Of a DNA stretch of 64,000 nt, positions 35,100-46,493 are shown piece after piece. Location: contig JAXMBS010000019.1 of assembly GCA_046349775.1 (NCBI GenBank), forward strand, positions 1 to 64,000, read 5' to 3'. Each line of letters starts with the position of its first letter. Position 1 is the stretch's first letter. Below the pieces are notes generated by a model. That model was not told the DNA's origin. It did no database searches and was given only the letters and a program-made list of their open reading frames with translations. The stretch comes from JAEUIG01 sp046349775. Its GTDB lineage: Bacteria; Planctomycetota; Planctomycetia; Planctomycetales; Planctomycetaceae. A program made the position numbers and the translations under genes.

Positions 35100-35451
35100 G
35101 GGAAGTGTGTGGCGTGGCCCGGCGCGGGCCGATTATAGGCATCGTCGCTGTGCGACGAAACGGTCACGGCCGTCAACGGCGGTGGATTTCGAGCAATCGT
35201 TCCCAGCAAGGAACCGCTGGAACCATTGCCGGATAACACGGGTCTGTGCGGATTGCCGAACGCAGCGGTTGACGGGTGTGGCGTGCACCGTTTACCAGTA
35301 TGGTCGTCGGCGCAGTTTGCAGAATCGGCAGAATCGTAGCGGGGATGGCGAAACCGCCAGCGACGAACGGCAACCGGCTGTCCCCGCAGAGTCTCGCGAT
35401 TCGCTCAACTCTAAACGCACAACGACTCCCACAGCCCAGCGTCCAGAGACC

Positions 35452-36764
35452 ATGAATCCTATTCGCGTCGGACTGATCGGGCTGGGCAACGTCGGGACCG
35501 GCGTGGCGCGGCTGTTGACCGAGCACGCAGACCGGATCGCGCGTCGGGCCGGGCGGCCGGTCGTCGTCACGCGCGTCGCCGTCCGCAATTCCTCGCGGCC
35601 GCGGCATGTGACCATGGATGCGCGGCTCGTGACGACGGATCCGCTGGCAGTCGCAGGTGCGGAAGACGTGGACGTCGTTGTCGAGCTGATGGGGGGACTC
35701 TGTCCGGCGCGCAAGGTGGTGCACACAGCGCTCGAAGCCGGCAAGGACGTGGTGACGGCGAACAAGGCGCTGTTGTGTGAGCACGGGCCGGAGCTGTTCG
35801 CGGCGGCGCGCCAGCGCGGCCGGTGCCTTGCCTTTGAAGCGTCGGTGGCCGGCGGCATTCCGATCATCGGCGTCCTCGGTCAATCGATGACGGCCAACCA
35901 GATTACGGCCATCGAGGCGATCATCAACGGGACCAGCAACTTCATCCTGACGGAAATGTTCCGCACGCGCGCCTCGTACGAAGACACCGTTACCGAAGCG
36001 CAGCGGCTGGGTTACGCGGAGGCCGATCCCGCGATGGATGTGAACGGCACCGATGCGGCCCAGAAGCTGACGATTCTGGCGCAGCTCGCGTTCGGGACGC
36101 GCGTACTGCCGGGCGAGTTTCCGGTCCAGGGGATCGACAGGATCGAACAGACCGACCTGGTGTACGCGGACGAACTGGGGTATGCGATCAAACTGCTGGC
36201 GACGGCGCGGCTGACGAAGGGCGAACTGGAAATGCACGTGCAGCCGACGTTCATCCGGCACGGGCGTCCGCTGGCGCAGGTGAACGGCGCGCACAACATG
36301 ATCGCGCGACCGGCGACGCCGTCGGCCAGACGTGGTACTCGGGCGCCGGCGCCGGCCAGATGCCGACCGCTTCATCCGTCGTGGCGGACATCATCGATGT
36401 GGCCGCCGGCCGCGCCGCAGTCACATTCAAGAGCCTCGACCTGTGGGGCGAGCAGCCGCCGCACCGGCGGCAACCGGCCGCCGCCGTCTATCGGCGGTAT
36501 TACCTGCGATTCAATGTCGACGACCGACCGCACGTGATGGCGGACATCACCGATATCCTCGGGCGGCACTCCATCAGCCTGGCGAGCGTCATCCAGCATG
36601 AAGCCCCGGAACCGGATGCGGAGGATTACCGGAGCTCGCCGATCGTGCCGCTGGTGATCATGACGCACCGCACGACGGAGGGTCAGTTGCAGATGGCGCT
36701 CGCGGAACTCAACGCGCTCGACAGCGTGCGGACGCCGGCGGTCTGCATGCCGGTTGCAGATTGA
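35452..36764 (+). CDS. hom: Homoserine dehydrogenase with ACT domain (one frameshift)
   Basis: ATG 35452. The NAD(P)-binding motif is VGLIGLGNVGTGVARLL; the catalytic domain has VVTANKALL, FEASVAGGIPII, INGTSNFI and AEADPAMDVNGTDAAQK. After NGAHNMI (about 36305) one base is missing; the other frame continues GDAVGQTWYSGAGAGQMP and then TASSVVADIIDVA and the ACT domain (YYLRFNVDDRPHVMADIT) to the stop at 36764. The full length of about 437 residues is normal. It reduces aspartate semialdehyde to homoserine on the way to threonine and methionine; the ACT domain suggests threonine feedback. Confidence 0.9.
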
Positions 36765-36943
36765 AGCTGCAGGAACCGCGGAATGGACGGAAGCTGCGAC
36801 ACGACGTCTCCTGAAGCATAGTTCCACTGGTCTGAGTTCTTGACAGGGTGGATTTGGCCCATGAAGTCACGAAACATCATGGCCGAAACTTGAACTCGTT
36901 CTGAGTTCTATCGCGGTGTTCGCGTCATTCGCGGTTCTGTCTC

Positions 36944-38578
36944 ATGTGCGCTTCAAATCGGCTCGTGTTGCTCGTGGCGGCGGCCGGGCTGGCGGCGACG
37001 ATCGCGGTGTTGTGGTTCAGCGACGTGCCGCTGGGCGTGCCGGGAGAGTGGGTCTGGCGGCGAATTCATCACGGCGCCGAGCACGTGTGGGGCTGGACTG
37101 CCGGGGGCGCCGCGGCGGCGGTCTATATTCTGTTCGTTGTGTTCGGCGGGATGCGGATTGAGACACGTGGCGCTGTCCGTCCAAGTGCCTGGCTCTGCCT
37201 GCTTGCGGCCGCAGGATTCACCTGGTTGTGGGTGATCCAGTCGTCTGTTCCGGGGATTGCCGGATTGCCCAAGACGCAGTTTGTGCTGTACTACAAAGCC
37301 TCGTCAGGTTACTTCTGGCAGGCCCGCCGCGAGGTCCAGGACACGCGCGAGTTCCTGGCGGGATACGAGGAACTGCTGGCGGAGCGCGACTACCTGCACA
37401 TCGGCACGCATCCCCCGGGACTGACACTCTTGTTCCGCGGACTGCTGCGGCTGTTTGCCGAACATCCGGGGCTCACCGACGTCGTTCTGGCGACGGAGCC
37501 GGCGTTTTGCCGCGAGGCGGCCGCGACGATGCGCGCCACCGAACTGACCTCCGGGCGCATCTTGACGCCCACCGACGAAGCCGTGCTGTGGCTGGCGGCC
37601 CTGCTGGCTCAGGCGGCCGCGGCGGTAACGGTGATTCCGTTGTTTGTCTTGCTCGCACTGTGTGTGGATCGCCGCACGGCGTGGTTCGTGGCGGCGCTGT
37701 GGCCGTTGGTTCCCGGGATCGCGGTGTTTCTGCCGAAGTCGGACGCGGTGTTTCCTTTGGTTTCAACGCTTGGGCCATGCCTATGGCTGGTGGGCTGGCG
37801 GAGGCGCTCGATTTTGTATTGTGTTCTGGCCGGAGCGACGCTTTTCGCCGGCATGTTTCTGAGCCTCGCGATTGCTCCGGTAGCGGTGTTGACTGGGCTG
37901 GCGACGGTGATCGGGGAATGGACGTTGTGGGGCGAGACGCGTCCCGTTTTAGACCTCTCATCCCGGGCCTCTCCTCCGCTGGGAGCAGCGGCAGACAGCG
38001 GAGCGACGCGCAGGGGAGAGGGCGAAGTGGGCGCACCGCGTGCGGGAGTGTGGTGGTGGGCGTTGAGCGTACTAGGAGCGGCGTTCGGATTCTTCGTGCC
38101 GGTGATCCTGCTGTGGCGACATTACGACCTGAATCTGCCGCGGGTCTGGTCGTGGAATGTCGCCAATCACGCGCTGTTTTATGAGAAAAACGTCCGAACC
38201 TGGTGGAAGTGGCTGCTCGTCAATCCGGTGGAGGCCGGACTGGCCGCAGGCGGTCCACTGGCGATGCTGGCGCTGCTCGGCGCCGTGCGCAGTCGCGCAA
38301 CACGGCTGTTTCCGCTGGTCGCCGCCGCCGCGATCGTGTGGGGACTGCTCTGGCTCAGCGGGAAAAACATGGGAGAAGCCGCCCGGCTGTGGCTGCTGTT
38401 TCAGCCGTGGGTCGTCGTGGCTGCGGCCGCAGCGCTCCGCGACACGCAAGCCGGCTCGCTCGATCTGGCGAAACCGTCACGGATGCATTACGTCTGGATC
38501 GCCGTGCTGGCGTTGCAGGCAGCGGCCTGCATCGCGACGGTGACGCGCGTGGACGGGTTCGAACTGAGCCCGGCCTGA
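36944..38578 (+). CDS. Polytopic membrane protein, glycosyltransferase-C-like
   Basis: 544 residues with about ten hydrophobic segments and a motif RDYLHIGTHPPGLTLL after the second periplasmic loop, similar to the loop motifs of GT-C mannosyltransferase-like membrane proteins. No catalytic Asp pair can be assigned with certainty. Its reading frame is intact. It probably handles lipid-linked sugars or is an uncharacterised planctomycete membrane protein. Confidence 0.55.
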   Translation: MCASNRLVLLVAAAGLAATIAVLWFSDVPLGVPGEWVWRRIHHGAEHVWGWTAGGAAAAVYILFVVFGGMRIETRGAVRPSAWLCLLAAAGFTWLWVIQSSVPGIAGLPKTQFVLYYKASSGYFWQARREVQDTREFLAGYEELLAERDYLHIGTHPPGLTLLFRGLLRLFAEHPGLTDVVLATEPAFCREAAATMRATELTSGRILTPTDEAVLWLAALLAQAAAAVTVIPLFVLLALCVDRRTAWFVAALWPLVPGIAVFLPKSDAVFPLVSTLGPCLWLVGWRRRSILYCVLAGATLFAGMFLSLAIAPVAVLTGLATVIGEWTLWGETRPVLDLSSRASPPLGAAADSGATRRGEGEVGAPRAGVWWWALSVLGAAFGFFVPVILLWRHYDLNLPRVWSWNVANHALFYEKNVRTWWKWLLVNPVEAGLAAGGPLAMLALLGAVRSRATRLFPLVAAAAIVWGLLWLSGKNMGEAARLWLLFQPWVVVAAAAALRDTQAGSLDLAKPSRMHYVWIAVLALQAAACIATVTRVDGFELSPA

Positions 38579-38582
38579 ACGG

Positions 38583-39032
38583 CTACGCGCCGGACAGCAA
38601 TCGCCCGGCAATCAGTGCCGTGCCGCCGACCGCGCACAGCATGCCCAGGTACAGCATGGCGAGCGCGAGTGAGCGTGCGCATGCTGCACGACGCGTGGCC
38701 ACCAGGTAGATCGGAACCATCACGAGCGGTCCCGGAGTCAGATACAAGGCCGGCACGAAATGCCGCCAGCTGGAGAAGCTTTGCAACCGTGCGTCCGCAT
38801 CGCACCAGCGGTACGTGAGCACAGCAAAGGCGATCCCCGCGGCGATCAGGACCATCGTATCGATGACATCCCGCACTCCGAGATCACCGGCGACGAATCC
38901 CGCTGTGGCAAACCAGACCGGCATCCAGCCCAGCGCCCGCAGCTTGGTCCGAACATCCGGAACAACGGCCGCCGTCTCCGCAGCGGTTGACTCACGCGTC
39001 TCAGTCGGTTTTTGTGCTTCGCACTGCAGCAT
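38583..39032 (-). CDS. Hypothetical small membrane protein
   Basis: 149 residues, about four membrane helices after a charged N-terminus; convergent with the preceding gene, with four bases between the two stops. No family recognised. A conserved-looking loop WCDADARLQSFSSWRHF separates helices 2 and 3. Confidence 0.5.
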   Translation of the reverse strand: MLQCEAQKPTETRESTAAETAAVVPDVRTKLRALGWMPVWFATAGFVAGDLGVRDVIDTMVLIAAGIAFAVLTYRWCDADARLQSFSSWRHFVPALYLTPGPLVMVPIYLVATRRAACARSLALAMLYLGMLCAVGGTALIAGRLLSGA

Positions 39033-39105
39033 CAGCAGATCACTTTCCGCGGCATCGCGAACATGTCGCGCGAGGTGCTTTCAGATTCTTGAAGGCCGGC
39101 GTCAT

Positions 39106-39215
39106 GGGAGGAAGACGCTCCTGCGGAGCCACAGTGGGAGGGCGACGCTCCTGCGGAGCCGCGATGAAGAGAGAGCTTTCCTCCCGCTCCTGCTCGGCAG
39201 GAGCGTTGCCCTCCC
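39106..39215. repeat. Intergenic GC-rich repeats (two direct units and one inverted)
   Basis: Units GGGAGG-(A/G)(A/C)GACGCTCCTGCGGAGCC at 39106-39130 and 39136-39160, then an inverted relative at 39196-39215. They are related to the unit at 20466-20490. They lie just past the Nudix gene stop. Confidence 0.65.
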
Positions 39216-39239
39216 GGTTTTGCAGCGGCCCTATGCCAT

Positions 39240-39656
39240 TTAAGACGGGTCGGAGAGCGCGTGCAACGGGCGAGTGGCGAGTAATTCGACGACTGTCGCG
39301 TTTGCCGGCGGGAAATTCAGGTTGCGCAGTTCCGAGGCGGCCACCCAACGGAAAGACCGGTGCCGCGGGACTGCTTCGCGCGCGTCGGCGAGGCGGCAGA
39401 GGAAGAAATGCAGATCGACGCTGCCGTGAGGGTAATCGAACGTGCGGCGATCGAGGAGTTCGACAATCTCGACGCGGAGGCCGGTTTCCTCGCCGCATTC
39501 GCGGACGGCGCCGTCGGCTGGCGCCTCACCGGGCTGGCACTTGCCCCCTGGAAACTCGGCGAAACCGGGGAGGGGCCCGTCATCTCCGCGCACACCGACG
39601 AGAACCTGGTCGGCGTGAGCGACGATGGCAACGGCGATGGGTTTGGGTGGCGGCAA
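39240..39656 (-). CDS. Nudix hydrolase, MutT-like
   Basis: 138 residues with a complete Nudix box, GKCQPGEAPADGAVRECGEE followed by TGL, fitting GX5EX7REUXEEXGU. The C-terminal RWVAASELRNLNFPPAN is like MutT/NudG 8-oxo-dGTP or CTP pyrophosphohydrolases. It cleans the nucleotide pool in the cytosol. Length is typical. Confidence 0.88.
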   Translation of the reverse strand: MPPPKPIAVAIVAHADQVLVGVRGDDGPLPGFAEFPGGKCQPGEAPADGAVRECGEETGLRVEIVELLDRRTFDYPHGSVDLHFFLCRLADAREAVPRHRSFRWVAASELRNLNFPPANATVVELLATRPLHALSDPS

Positions 39657-39721
39657 CGACGCAAGTCCATTGCAGCGGCCCTGGTTGACGTCCGGTCTGG
39701 GCCGGCGATCAGAGTCCGGAT

Positions 39722-40540
39722 TTACTCGGACTTACCCGGGATCGCGTCCAAGGGGGGGCCGCCCATGATGTGGTAGCCGCAGTCGACGTGCAGGGTTTCG
39801 CCGGTGATGCCGCTGGAAAGATCGCTCAGCAGAAACATGCCAGCTTTGCCGACTTCCGCTTCGGTGATGTTCCGTCGGAGCGGGGAGAAGGCCTCGTAGA
39901 GTTCGAGCATCTTCTTGAAGTCGCCGACGCCGCTGGCGCTGATCGTTCGCACGGGGCCCGCGCTCAGGGCATTGACTCGAATTCCGTCCTTGCCAAGTTC
40001 CGAAGCGAGATACTCCGTCGCGCTCTCCAGAGCCGACTTGCAGAGACCCATCAGGTTGTAACCGGGGATCACCTTCTCGCCGCCGAGATACGTGAGGCAG
40101 AGGATGCTGCCGCCGGGGTTCATGATCGGACGAGCGCGGCCGGCGAGAGCGATCAGCGAATAGGCGCTGATGTCCATTGCGAGCTGAAAACCGGCGCGGC
40201 TGACGTTATAGACCGGGCCGGTGAGGTCATTCGGCGGAGCGAATGCGATGCTGTGAAGCAGGAAGTCGATCTTGCCGAACTCCTGCGCGATGCGGGCGAA
40301 CGACGCGTCGAGTTCCTCGTCCTTTTGGACGTCGCACGGGATCACGAACTTCGCGCCCAGCGGCTCAACGAGCTTGCGGACCTTATTCTCGTTCTTCGGC
40401 CGGGCCGGATCGCGATCGGGGAGGTGGGTAAAGCCCATCTCGGCTCCCTGCTGGTGCACGGCCTGCGTGATCTGCCAGGCGATCGAACGATCGTTGGCGA
40501 TGCCGAAGACAACACCCTTCTTGCCGGCCAGGAAACTCAT
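39722..40540 (-). CDS. fabI: Enoyl-[acyl-carrier-protein] reductase FabI
   Basis: 272 residues, atypical short-chain dehydrogenase: GVVFGIANDRSIAWQITQA (NAD site), LLHSIAFAP, LTYLGGEKVIPGYNLMGLCK carrying the Tyr-x6-Lys pair of FabI, and NALSAGPVRTISASGV. It does the last reduction in each fatty-acid elongation cycle and is the target of triclosan-type inhibitors. It is read in the same direction as efp, 124 bp downstream of it, with 9-bp repeats between. Confidence 0.95.
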   Translation of the reverse strand: MSFLAGKKGVVFGIANDRSIAWQITQAVHQQGAEMGFTHLPDRDPARPKNENKVRKLVEPLGAKFVIPCDVQKDEELDASFARIAQEFGKIDFLLHSIAFAPPNDLTGPVYNVSRAGFQLAMDISAYSLIALAGRARPIMNPGGSILCLTYLGGEKVIPGYNLMGLCKSALESATEYLASELGKDGIRVNALSAGPVRTISASGVGDFKKMLELYEAFSPLRRNITEAEVGKAGMFLLSDLSSGITGETLHVDCGYHIMGGPPLDAIPGKSE

Positions 40541-40570
40541 AGAGCGACTTGGGGTCGAGGTGTATGAAGG

Positions 40571-40662
40571 AGTGCAAACAGTACGAGAAGTGCGAACAGT
40601 ATGAAAAGTAAGTGTGCGGCGAGACTTTTCGCACGCTTCGTACTCTTCACACTTTTCGCACC
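40571..40662. repeat. Two inverted arrays of a 9-bp tandem repeat
   Basis: At 40571-40609 four 9-bp units (AGTGCAAAC, AGTACGAGA, AGTGCGAAC, AGTATGAAA) stand head to tail. At 40624-40662 the same kind of units (AGTGTGAAG, AGTACGAAG, CGTGCGAAA) runs on the opposite strand. The arrays pair with each other (40580-40596 with 40628-40644, 15 of 17), so the efp transcript end can form a long hairpin. Two more units stand at 53806-53823. Confidence 0.65.
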
Positions 40663-40664
40663 GC

Positions 40665-41228
40665 TTAGGCTCTACCTAAGTACTCTCCCGTCTCGGCGTT
40701 GATCTTCACCTTCTCGCCGGTGGTGATGAACGCCGGAACCTGGATTTCACCGCCCGTTTCGACAGTGGCCGGCTTCGTGACGTTGGTCGCCGTGTTGCCG
40801 CGCGCGGCCGGCTCGGTGAACGTGATCTCCAGGACCACGTGCTGCGGCGGATCGACCGCGATCAGCTGATCGTTCCAGTACATGAGCTGGCAGGGTGTGC
40901 CGTCCTTGATGTATCGCATCTGGTCGCCGCACACGCTGGCCGCCAGCGACACCTGCTCAAAGCTGTCGTTGTCCATGAACACGTAGTTCGAGCCGTCGAA
41001 GTACGAGTACATGCCGTCGGCGGTGCGGACGTCGGCCTGTTCGAGGCTCGCGCCGCTGCGGTAGGTGATGTCCAGCAGGGTGCCGGTGAGCATGTTGCGG
41101 AGTTTCGTCTTGTAGAGCGCCTGGCCTTTGCCGGGTTTGACGAAGTCGCAGTGAACCATTTCGAACGGCTGGCCCTCGACGATGACTTTGATTCCCTTGC
41201 GGAAGTCCCCCGCGTTGTACACAGACAT
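40665..41228 (-). CDS. efp: Elongation factor P
   Basis: 187 residues from ATG 41228; the longer frame to 41384 is rejected because MSVYNAGDFRKGIKV is the normal EF-P start. The tip loop KPGKGQA places Lys at position 34, the residue beta-lysylated in E. coli. Three beta domains end with GEYLGRA. EF-P relieves ribosome stalling at polyproline. The divergent neighbour is its modification enzyme EpmB. Confidence 0.95.
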   Translation of the reverse strand: MSVYNAGDFRKGIKVIVEGQPFEMVHCDFVKPGKGQALYKTKLRNMLTGTLLDITYRSGASLEQADVRTADGMYSYFDGSNYVFMDNDSFEQVSLAASVCGDQMRYIKDGTPCQLMYWNDQLIAVDPPQHVVLEITFTEPAARGNTATNVTKPATVETGGEIQVPAFITTGEKVKINAETGEYLGRA

Positions 41229-41384
41229 TGGTCTTTTCTCGCCTGAATCGATACAAAAAGCGCAGCGACAGCGCGCGCTGGTGACGAATTCCGGATTGCC
41301 GTCCGGGAGAATCCGCCAGCTGATCCCTTTTTCGTCCCGAGCGGTCGGCGCGACTCGAGTGTAGCGCCGGCAGGAGAATAGCAA

Positions 41385-42509
41385 ATGACCGCGAGGGGGG
41401 AAATGTTGACGCGAGAGGCAGAATTGCTCGCGAAGGACCGGAAAAAGGATTGCAAATTGCTTGCGGCCGTCTCAGCCGCTGACTCGGCCCGTGCAAATTG
41501 CAAATTGGAGGCTGCGAGCGCGGGACTGCGAGCGGGTGACTGGCATCAGTCGTTGGCGGCCGCCATTCGCGATCCTGAGCTGTTGATCGCACGATTGCGA
41601 CTGCCGGAATCCCTGCGGGAACCGGCGCGGCGCGCAGCAGAGCATTTTCCGCTGATGGTCCCGCAGAGTTTTCTGCGGCGAATTCGGCCGGGGGACGTGC
41701 ACGATCCGCTGTTGCGACAAGTGCTGCCGCTGGAAGACGAGTGCTCGGACGTGCCGGGATTCGTGGCCGATCCGGTGGGGGACGAAGCCGCCCGCAGGGC
41801 GCCCGGGCTGCTGCACAAGTACGCCGGGCGGGCGCTGCTCGTGGCGACTGGATCGTGCGCCGTTCATTGCCGCTACTGCTTTCGGCGCGAGTACCCCTAT
41901 CAGCAGGAGCCGCGGCGGCTGGAGGACTGGACGCCGGCGCTGGAGGCCATCGCGGCGGATGATTCGCTGCACGAGATCATCCTCAGCGGCGGGGACCCGT
42001 TGATGCTCACCGATCCGCGGCTGGGGACGCTCATCGAGCGGTTAGCCGGGATTTCGCATCTGCGGCGGATTCGCGTTCATAGCCGGCTGCCGATCGTGCT
42101 GCCGGATCGTGTGACCCCGGAGCTGATCGACGTGCTGAGAAGCACGCGATTGACGCCAATCATGGTGGTACACGCCAATCATCCGGCCGAAGTCGTCGAT
42201 GACTGTCGAGACGCGCTGGCCATGCTGGTCCAGTCGGGGATCACGACGCTCAATCAGACCGTGCTGCTGAAGGGGATCAACGACGACGCCGACGTGCTGG
42301 CGGAATTGTGCGAGCGGCTCGTCGATGTCGGCGTGCTGCCGTACTATCTGCACCAGTTGGACCGCGTGCGCGGGGCGGCGCACTTTGAAGTGAGCGAATC
42401 GCGCGGGCTGCGGATCGTCGAAGAACTGCGGCGTCGCCTTCCGGGATATGCCGTGCCACGGTACGTCCGTGAAATTGCAGGCGAAGTCGGAAAGCGAGCT
42501 GTCGGTTGA
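41385..42509 (+). CDS. epmB: EF-P beta-lysylation protein EpmB (lysine 2,3-aminomutase family)
   Basis: 374 residues. The radical SAM cluster motif is CAVHCRYCFRR (CxxxCxxC), followed by EIILSGGDPLMLTD, RVHSRLPIVLPDRVT and YYLHQLDRVRGAAHFEV, matching KamA/EpmB proteins. The position divergent to efp (156 bp apart) supports the EpmB role: making (R)-beta-lysine for EF-P Lys34. The ligase EpmA is not in this window. The first 45 residues are variable; ATG 41403 is an alternative start. Confidence 0.88.
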   Translation: MTARGEMLTREAELLAKDRKKDCKLLAAVSAADSARANCKLEAASAGLRAGDWHQSLAAAIRDPELLIARLRLPESLREPARRAAEHFPLMVPQSFLRRIRPGDVHDPLLRQVLPLEDECSDVPGFVADPVGDEAARRAPGLLHKYAGRALLVATGSCAVHCRYCFRREYPYQQEPRRLEDWTPALEAIAADDSLHEIILSGGDPLMLTDPRLGTLIERLAGISHLRRIRVHSRLPIVLPDRVTPELIDVLRSTRLTPIMVVHANHPAEVVDDCRDALAMLVQSGITTLNQTVLLKGINDDADVLAELCERLVDVGVLPYYLHQLDRVRGAAHFEVSESRGLRIVEELRRRLPGYAVPRYVREIAGEVGKRAVG

Positions 42510-42544
42510 TGATGTAATTCGCTCCCAGGCATTGACCATCGACC

Positions 42545-43668
42545 ATGAAAATCACTGAACGTGGGATACTGAGTGCAGGCCAGGCTGGCACGCAGCATGC
42601 CTGCGTGACATTTCCCTCGGCCACCCTGCTGCCCGATGGTTCGCTGCTGGCGACCTGCCGCCGCGGTTCAACGAAGGATTGTGACGACGAGACCGTCGAA
42701 CTGCGGCGCTCGCGCGATGGCGGCCGCACTTGGAGCCAACCGCAGACGCCGTACAGCAACCTGCTCAACGGCCGGCGCGGCTCGCTCAAGGTCTGCTATC
42801 TCACGCCGCTGGGCGGGCGGCGACTGATTGCGTGCGGCATGTGGGTCGATCGCGAGGCGTTCCCCGGCAAGCCGCTGTTCAATGAGCAAACCGAGGGCTG
42901 CCTGCCGATGACGGTCATCCTCGCCGATTCACAGGATCTCGGCGAAACCTGGTCGGCATGGCGCGTGCTGCCATTGCCCGACGACCTTGGACCGCCGAGC
43001 CTGACGAGTCCGCTGCTGCGCCTGCGCAGCGGACGGCTGGTGGTCAGCATTGAATCGAACAAGAGCTATCTCGACACGTCGAAGTGGTACCAGCGCGTGG
43101 CGTACGCGTACTCGGACGATCTGGGAGCGACGTGGAGCCGGGCGACGACGGTCTGCCAGGACCCGACGGCGCGGATCTTTAACTGGGATCAGCGGGCCGG
43201 CGTGGGACCGAATGGTGAGATCGTGACGTTTACCTCGACGTATGACCGCGAGGCTCAGAAGTACCTGAACGTGCACCGCCGGATCAGCCGGGACGAAGGG
43301 GACGGACGTGGACCGAGCCGGAAGACCTGGGATTTGCCGATCAGCCGTCACGGCCGGCGATCCTGCCGGACGGTCGGGTTGTGCTGGCGTGGGTCGACCG
43401 GTTCGGGTCGCGATCGATCCGCGCGCGCGTCGCGAAATCGATCGACGCGCCGTTTCCGGTCGAGAAGGAAGTCATCCTCTACGAATTGCAGGCTCCGGCC
43501 AAACGGGCTGCCGAGCAGACGACGGGCGAACTGCTGGCGGAGATGGGTGTGTGGAACTTCGGACTGCCATACGCGGAAGTCCTGCCGAACGGCGACGTGC
43601 TTGTGCTGTACTACGCGGGTACGAAGGAGGCGATGAGCGCGCACTGGGCAAGATTGTCGTTGAGCTGA
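42545..43668 (+). CDS. Sialidase-like BNR-repeat protein (one frameshift)
   Basis: ATG 42545 follows epmB by 35 bp. Asp-box-type repeats occur: SRDGGRTWSQP, SQDLGETWSAW and SDDLGATWSRA. Near 43308 the frame changes; TEPEDLGFADQPSRPAILP then continues in the frame that closes at 43668 with VLYYAGTKEAMSAHWARLSLS. No signal peptide, so it may be cytosolic, or the start may be off. The family includes exo-alpha-sialidases, but many planctomycete members have unknown substrates. The sulfatase downstream suggests a sulfated glycan. Confidence 0.8.
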
Positions 43669-43812
43669 GGGATGCTTTGAGATTCTTCTGCGATGCCGGC
43701 ACCTGACGGCCGCTACCGCTGCCATGTGCTCGATTGCGACTTCGCCCCTCAGCGCGTAGCGTTAGTTCGAGCCTCGAAGTTCTTCTCGCCCGACAACCGG
43801 AACTGCACGCCC

Positions 43813-45378
<1,566 letters not shown>

Positions 45379-45385
45379 CGAAGTC

Positions 45386-46255
45386 TCAACTGTAGCGCAT
45401 CAGGTCGCGGAGCGCGCGATAGAGTTCGTAGGCTTCCTGGTCATCCGGGTTCTCTTGCAGCGCGATGTTGACGACGGAGAGCGCATCCGCATAGTTGCCT
45501 TCGGACGTGAGTCGTTCGGCCAGTTGCAGGATCGTCTCCGGCGGATAGCCCCAGCGAAAGAACGCCAGCAACGAGAACCCGAGGTAGACAACGCCAGAGT
45601 CCACGGCATAGATCGGCCGGTCATACATCGAGTTCGCCATGAGCGCGATCGCGAAGGCTACGATGCCGAAGAGGAACAGGTACGCACTGCCGGCCAGCCA
45701 GACGACGTGCCGCATGCCGCGGTCCCTCGGCAGCACGGCCTCCCACCAGACGTACAGTGCCGAGCCGATCAGGAACATGGGCCGCAGCAGTTGCCCGCGC
45801 GCGAAACGCCAGGTGACCATCTGATCCTGAAACTCCGACCAGTGGGCGATCATCAGAAACAGGTCCCAGAGGCTCTCCAGGACCACGGCCGCAATCGCCA
45901 GATGCGCGTTGATGCAGATCACTGCCCTGAAAATCGGACCCGCGACTGATCGCCGTTCCTCCTGTTCCTCTGGCGGTTCCGCTTTACGCTTCGACGGCTT
46001 TGGTCTCCCGCGGACAGGAGCCGGAATGGCAGGTTCGACTGCTTCTCCGAGATCCAGATCGGCGAGATCGAACTCGTCGTCTGAAGTGGATGTCTCGTTC
46101 GGGATCGAACGCGTGGACTTCGGCTTCCCTTTCTCCGGAATTACGAACGCTTGCGTGCATTTCGGACAACCGACGGTCTTGCCGGCAAACTTGTCGCTTT
46201 TGAGGCGGAGTGTCGTATGACAGTGCGGGCAGGTGGCAGAGATTCCCGTCGTCAT
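45386..46255 (-). CDS. MJ0042-type zinc-finger membrane protein with TPR-like tail
   Basis: ATG 46255 chosen because MTTGISATCPHCHTTLRLKS begins a zinc ribbon (CPHC...CPKC) typical of short N-terminal fingers. A charged linker with DEFDLADLDL follows, then about four membrane helices (about 115-225) and a single TPR-like hairpin (GNYADALSVVNIALQENPDD). 289 residues. The sulfatase upstream is convergent. Role unknown. Confidence 0.65.
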   Translation of the reverse strand: MTTGISATCPHCHTTLRLKSDKFAGKTVGCPKCTQAFVIPEKGKPKSTRSIPNETSTSDDEFDLADLDLGEAVEPAIPAPVRGRPKPSKRKAEPPEEQEERRSVAGPIFRAVICINAHLAIAAVVLESLWDLFLMIAHWSEFQDQMVTWRFARGQLLRPMFLIGSALYVWWEAVLPRDRGMRHVVWLAGSAYLFLFGIVAFAIALMANSMYDRPIYAVDSGVVYLGFSLLAFFRWGYPPETILQLAERLTSEGNYADALSVVNIALQENPDDQEAYELYRALRDLMRYS

Positions 46256-46493
46256 GGCGTCCTCGCAAACGGTGGCAACAACAGCGAGAAGCGTCGGAGA
46301 AGCCCCCGATCCTACCGGCGTGGGAGACGATCCGCATTCCTGAAGTGTCCCGGACGGCGCCGACTCGATCTCCGACGTCGACTTCGCAGAGATCGATCGC
46401 TGGCCGACGGCCGCGATGCTCGCTTCGCTGAATCCAAAAGCGAATATCGAAAAACCGATCCTCATCGATCAGAATGCCGCGTATAACTCCCAT

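Noticed and set aside
40571..40662. A CRISPR array
   Set aside because: Units are 9 bp long, contiguous, and have no spacers. No cas gene is present in the window.
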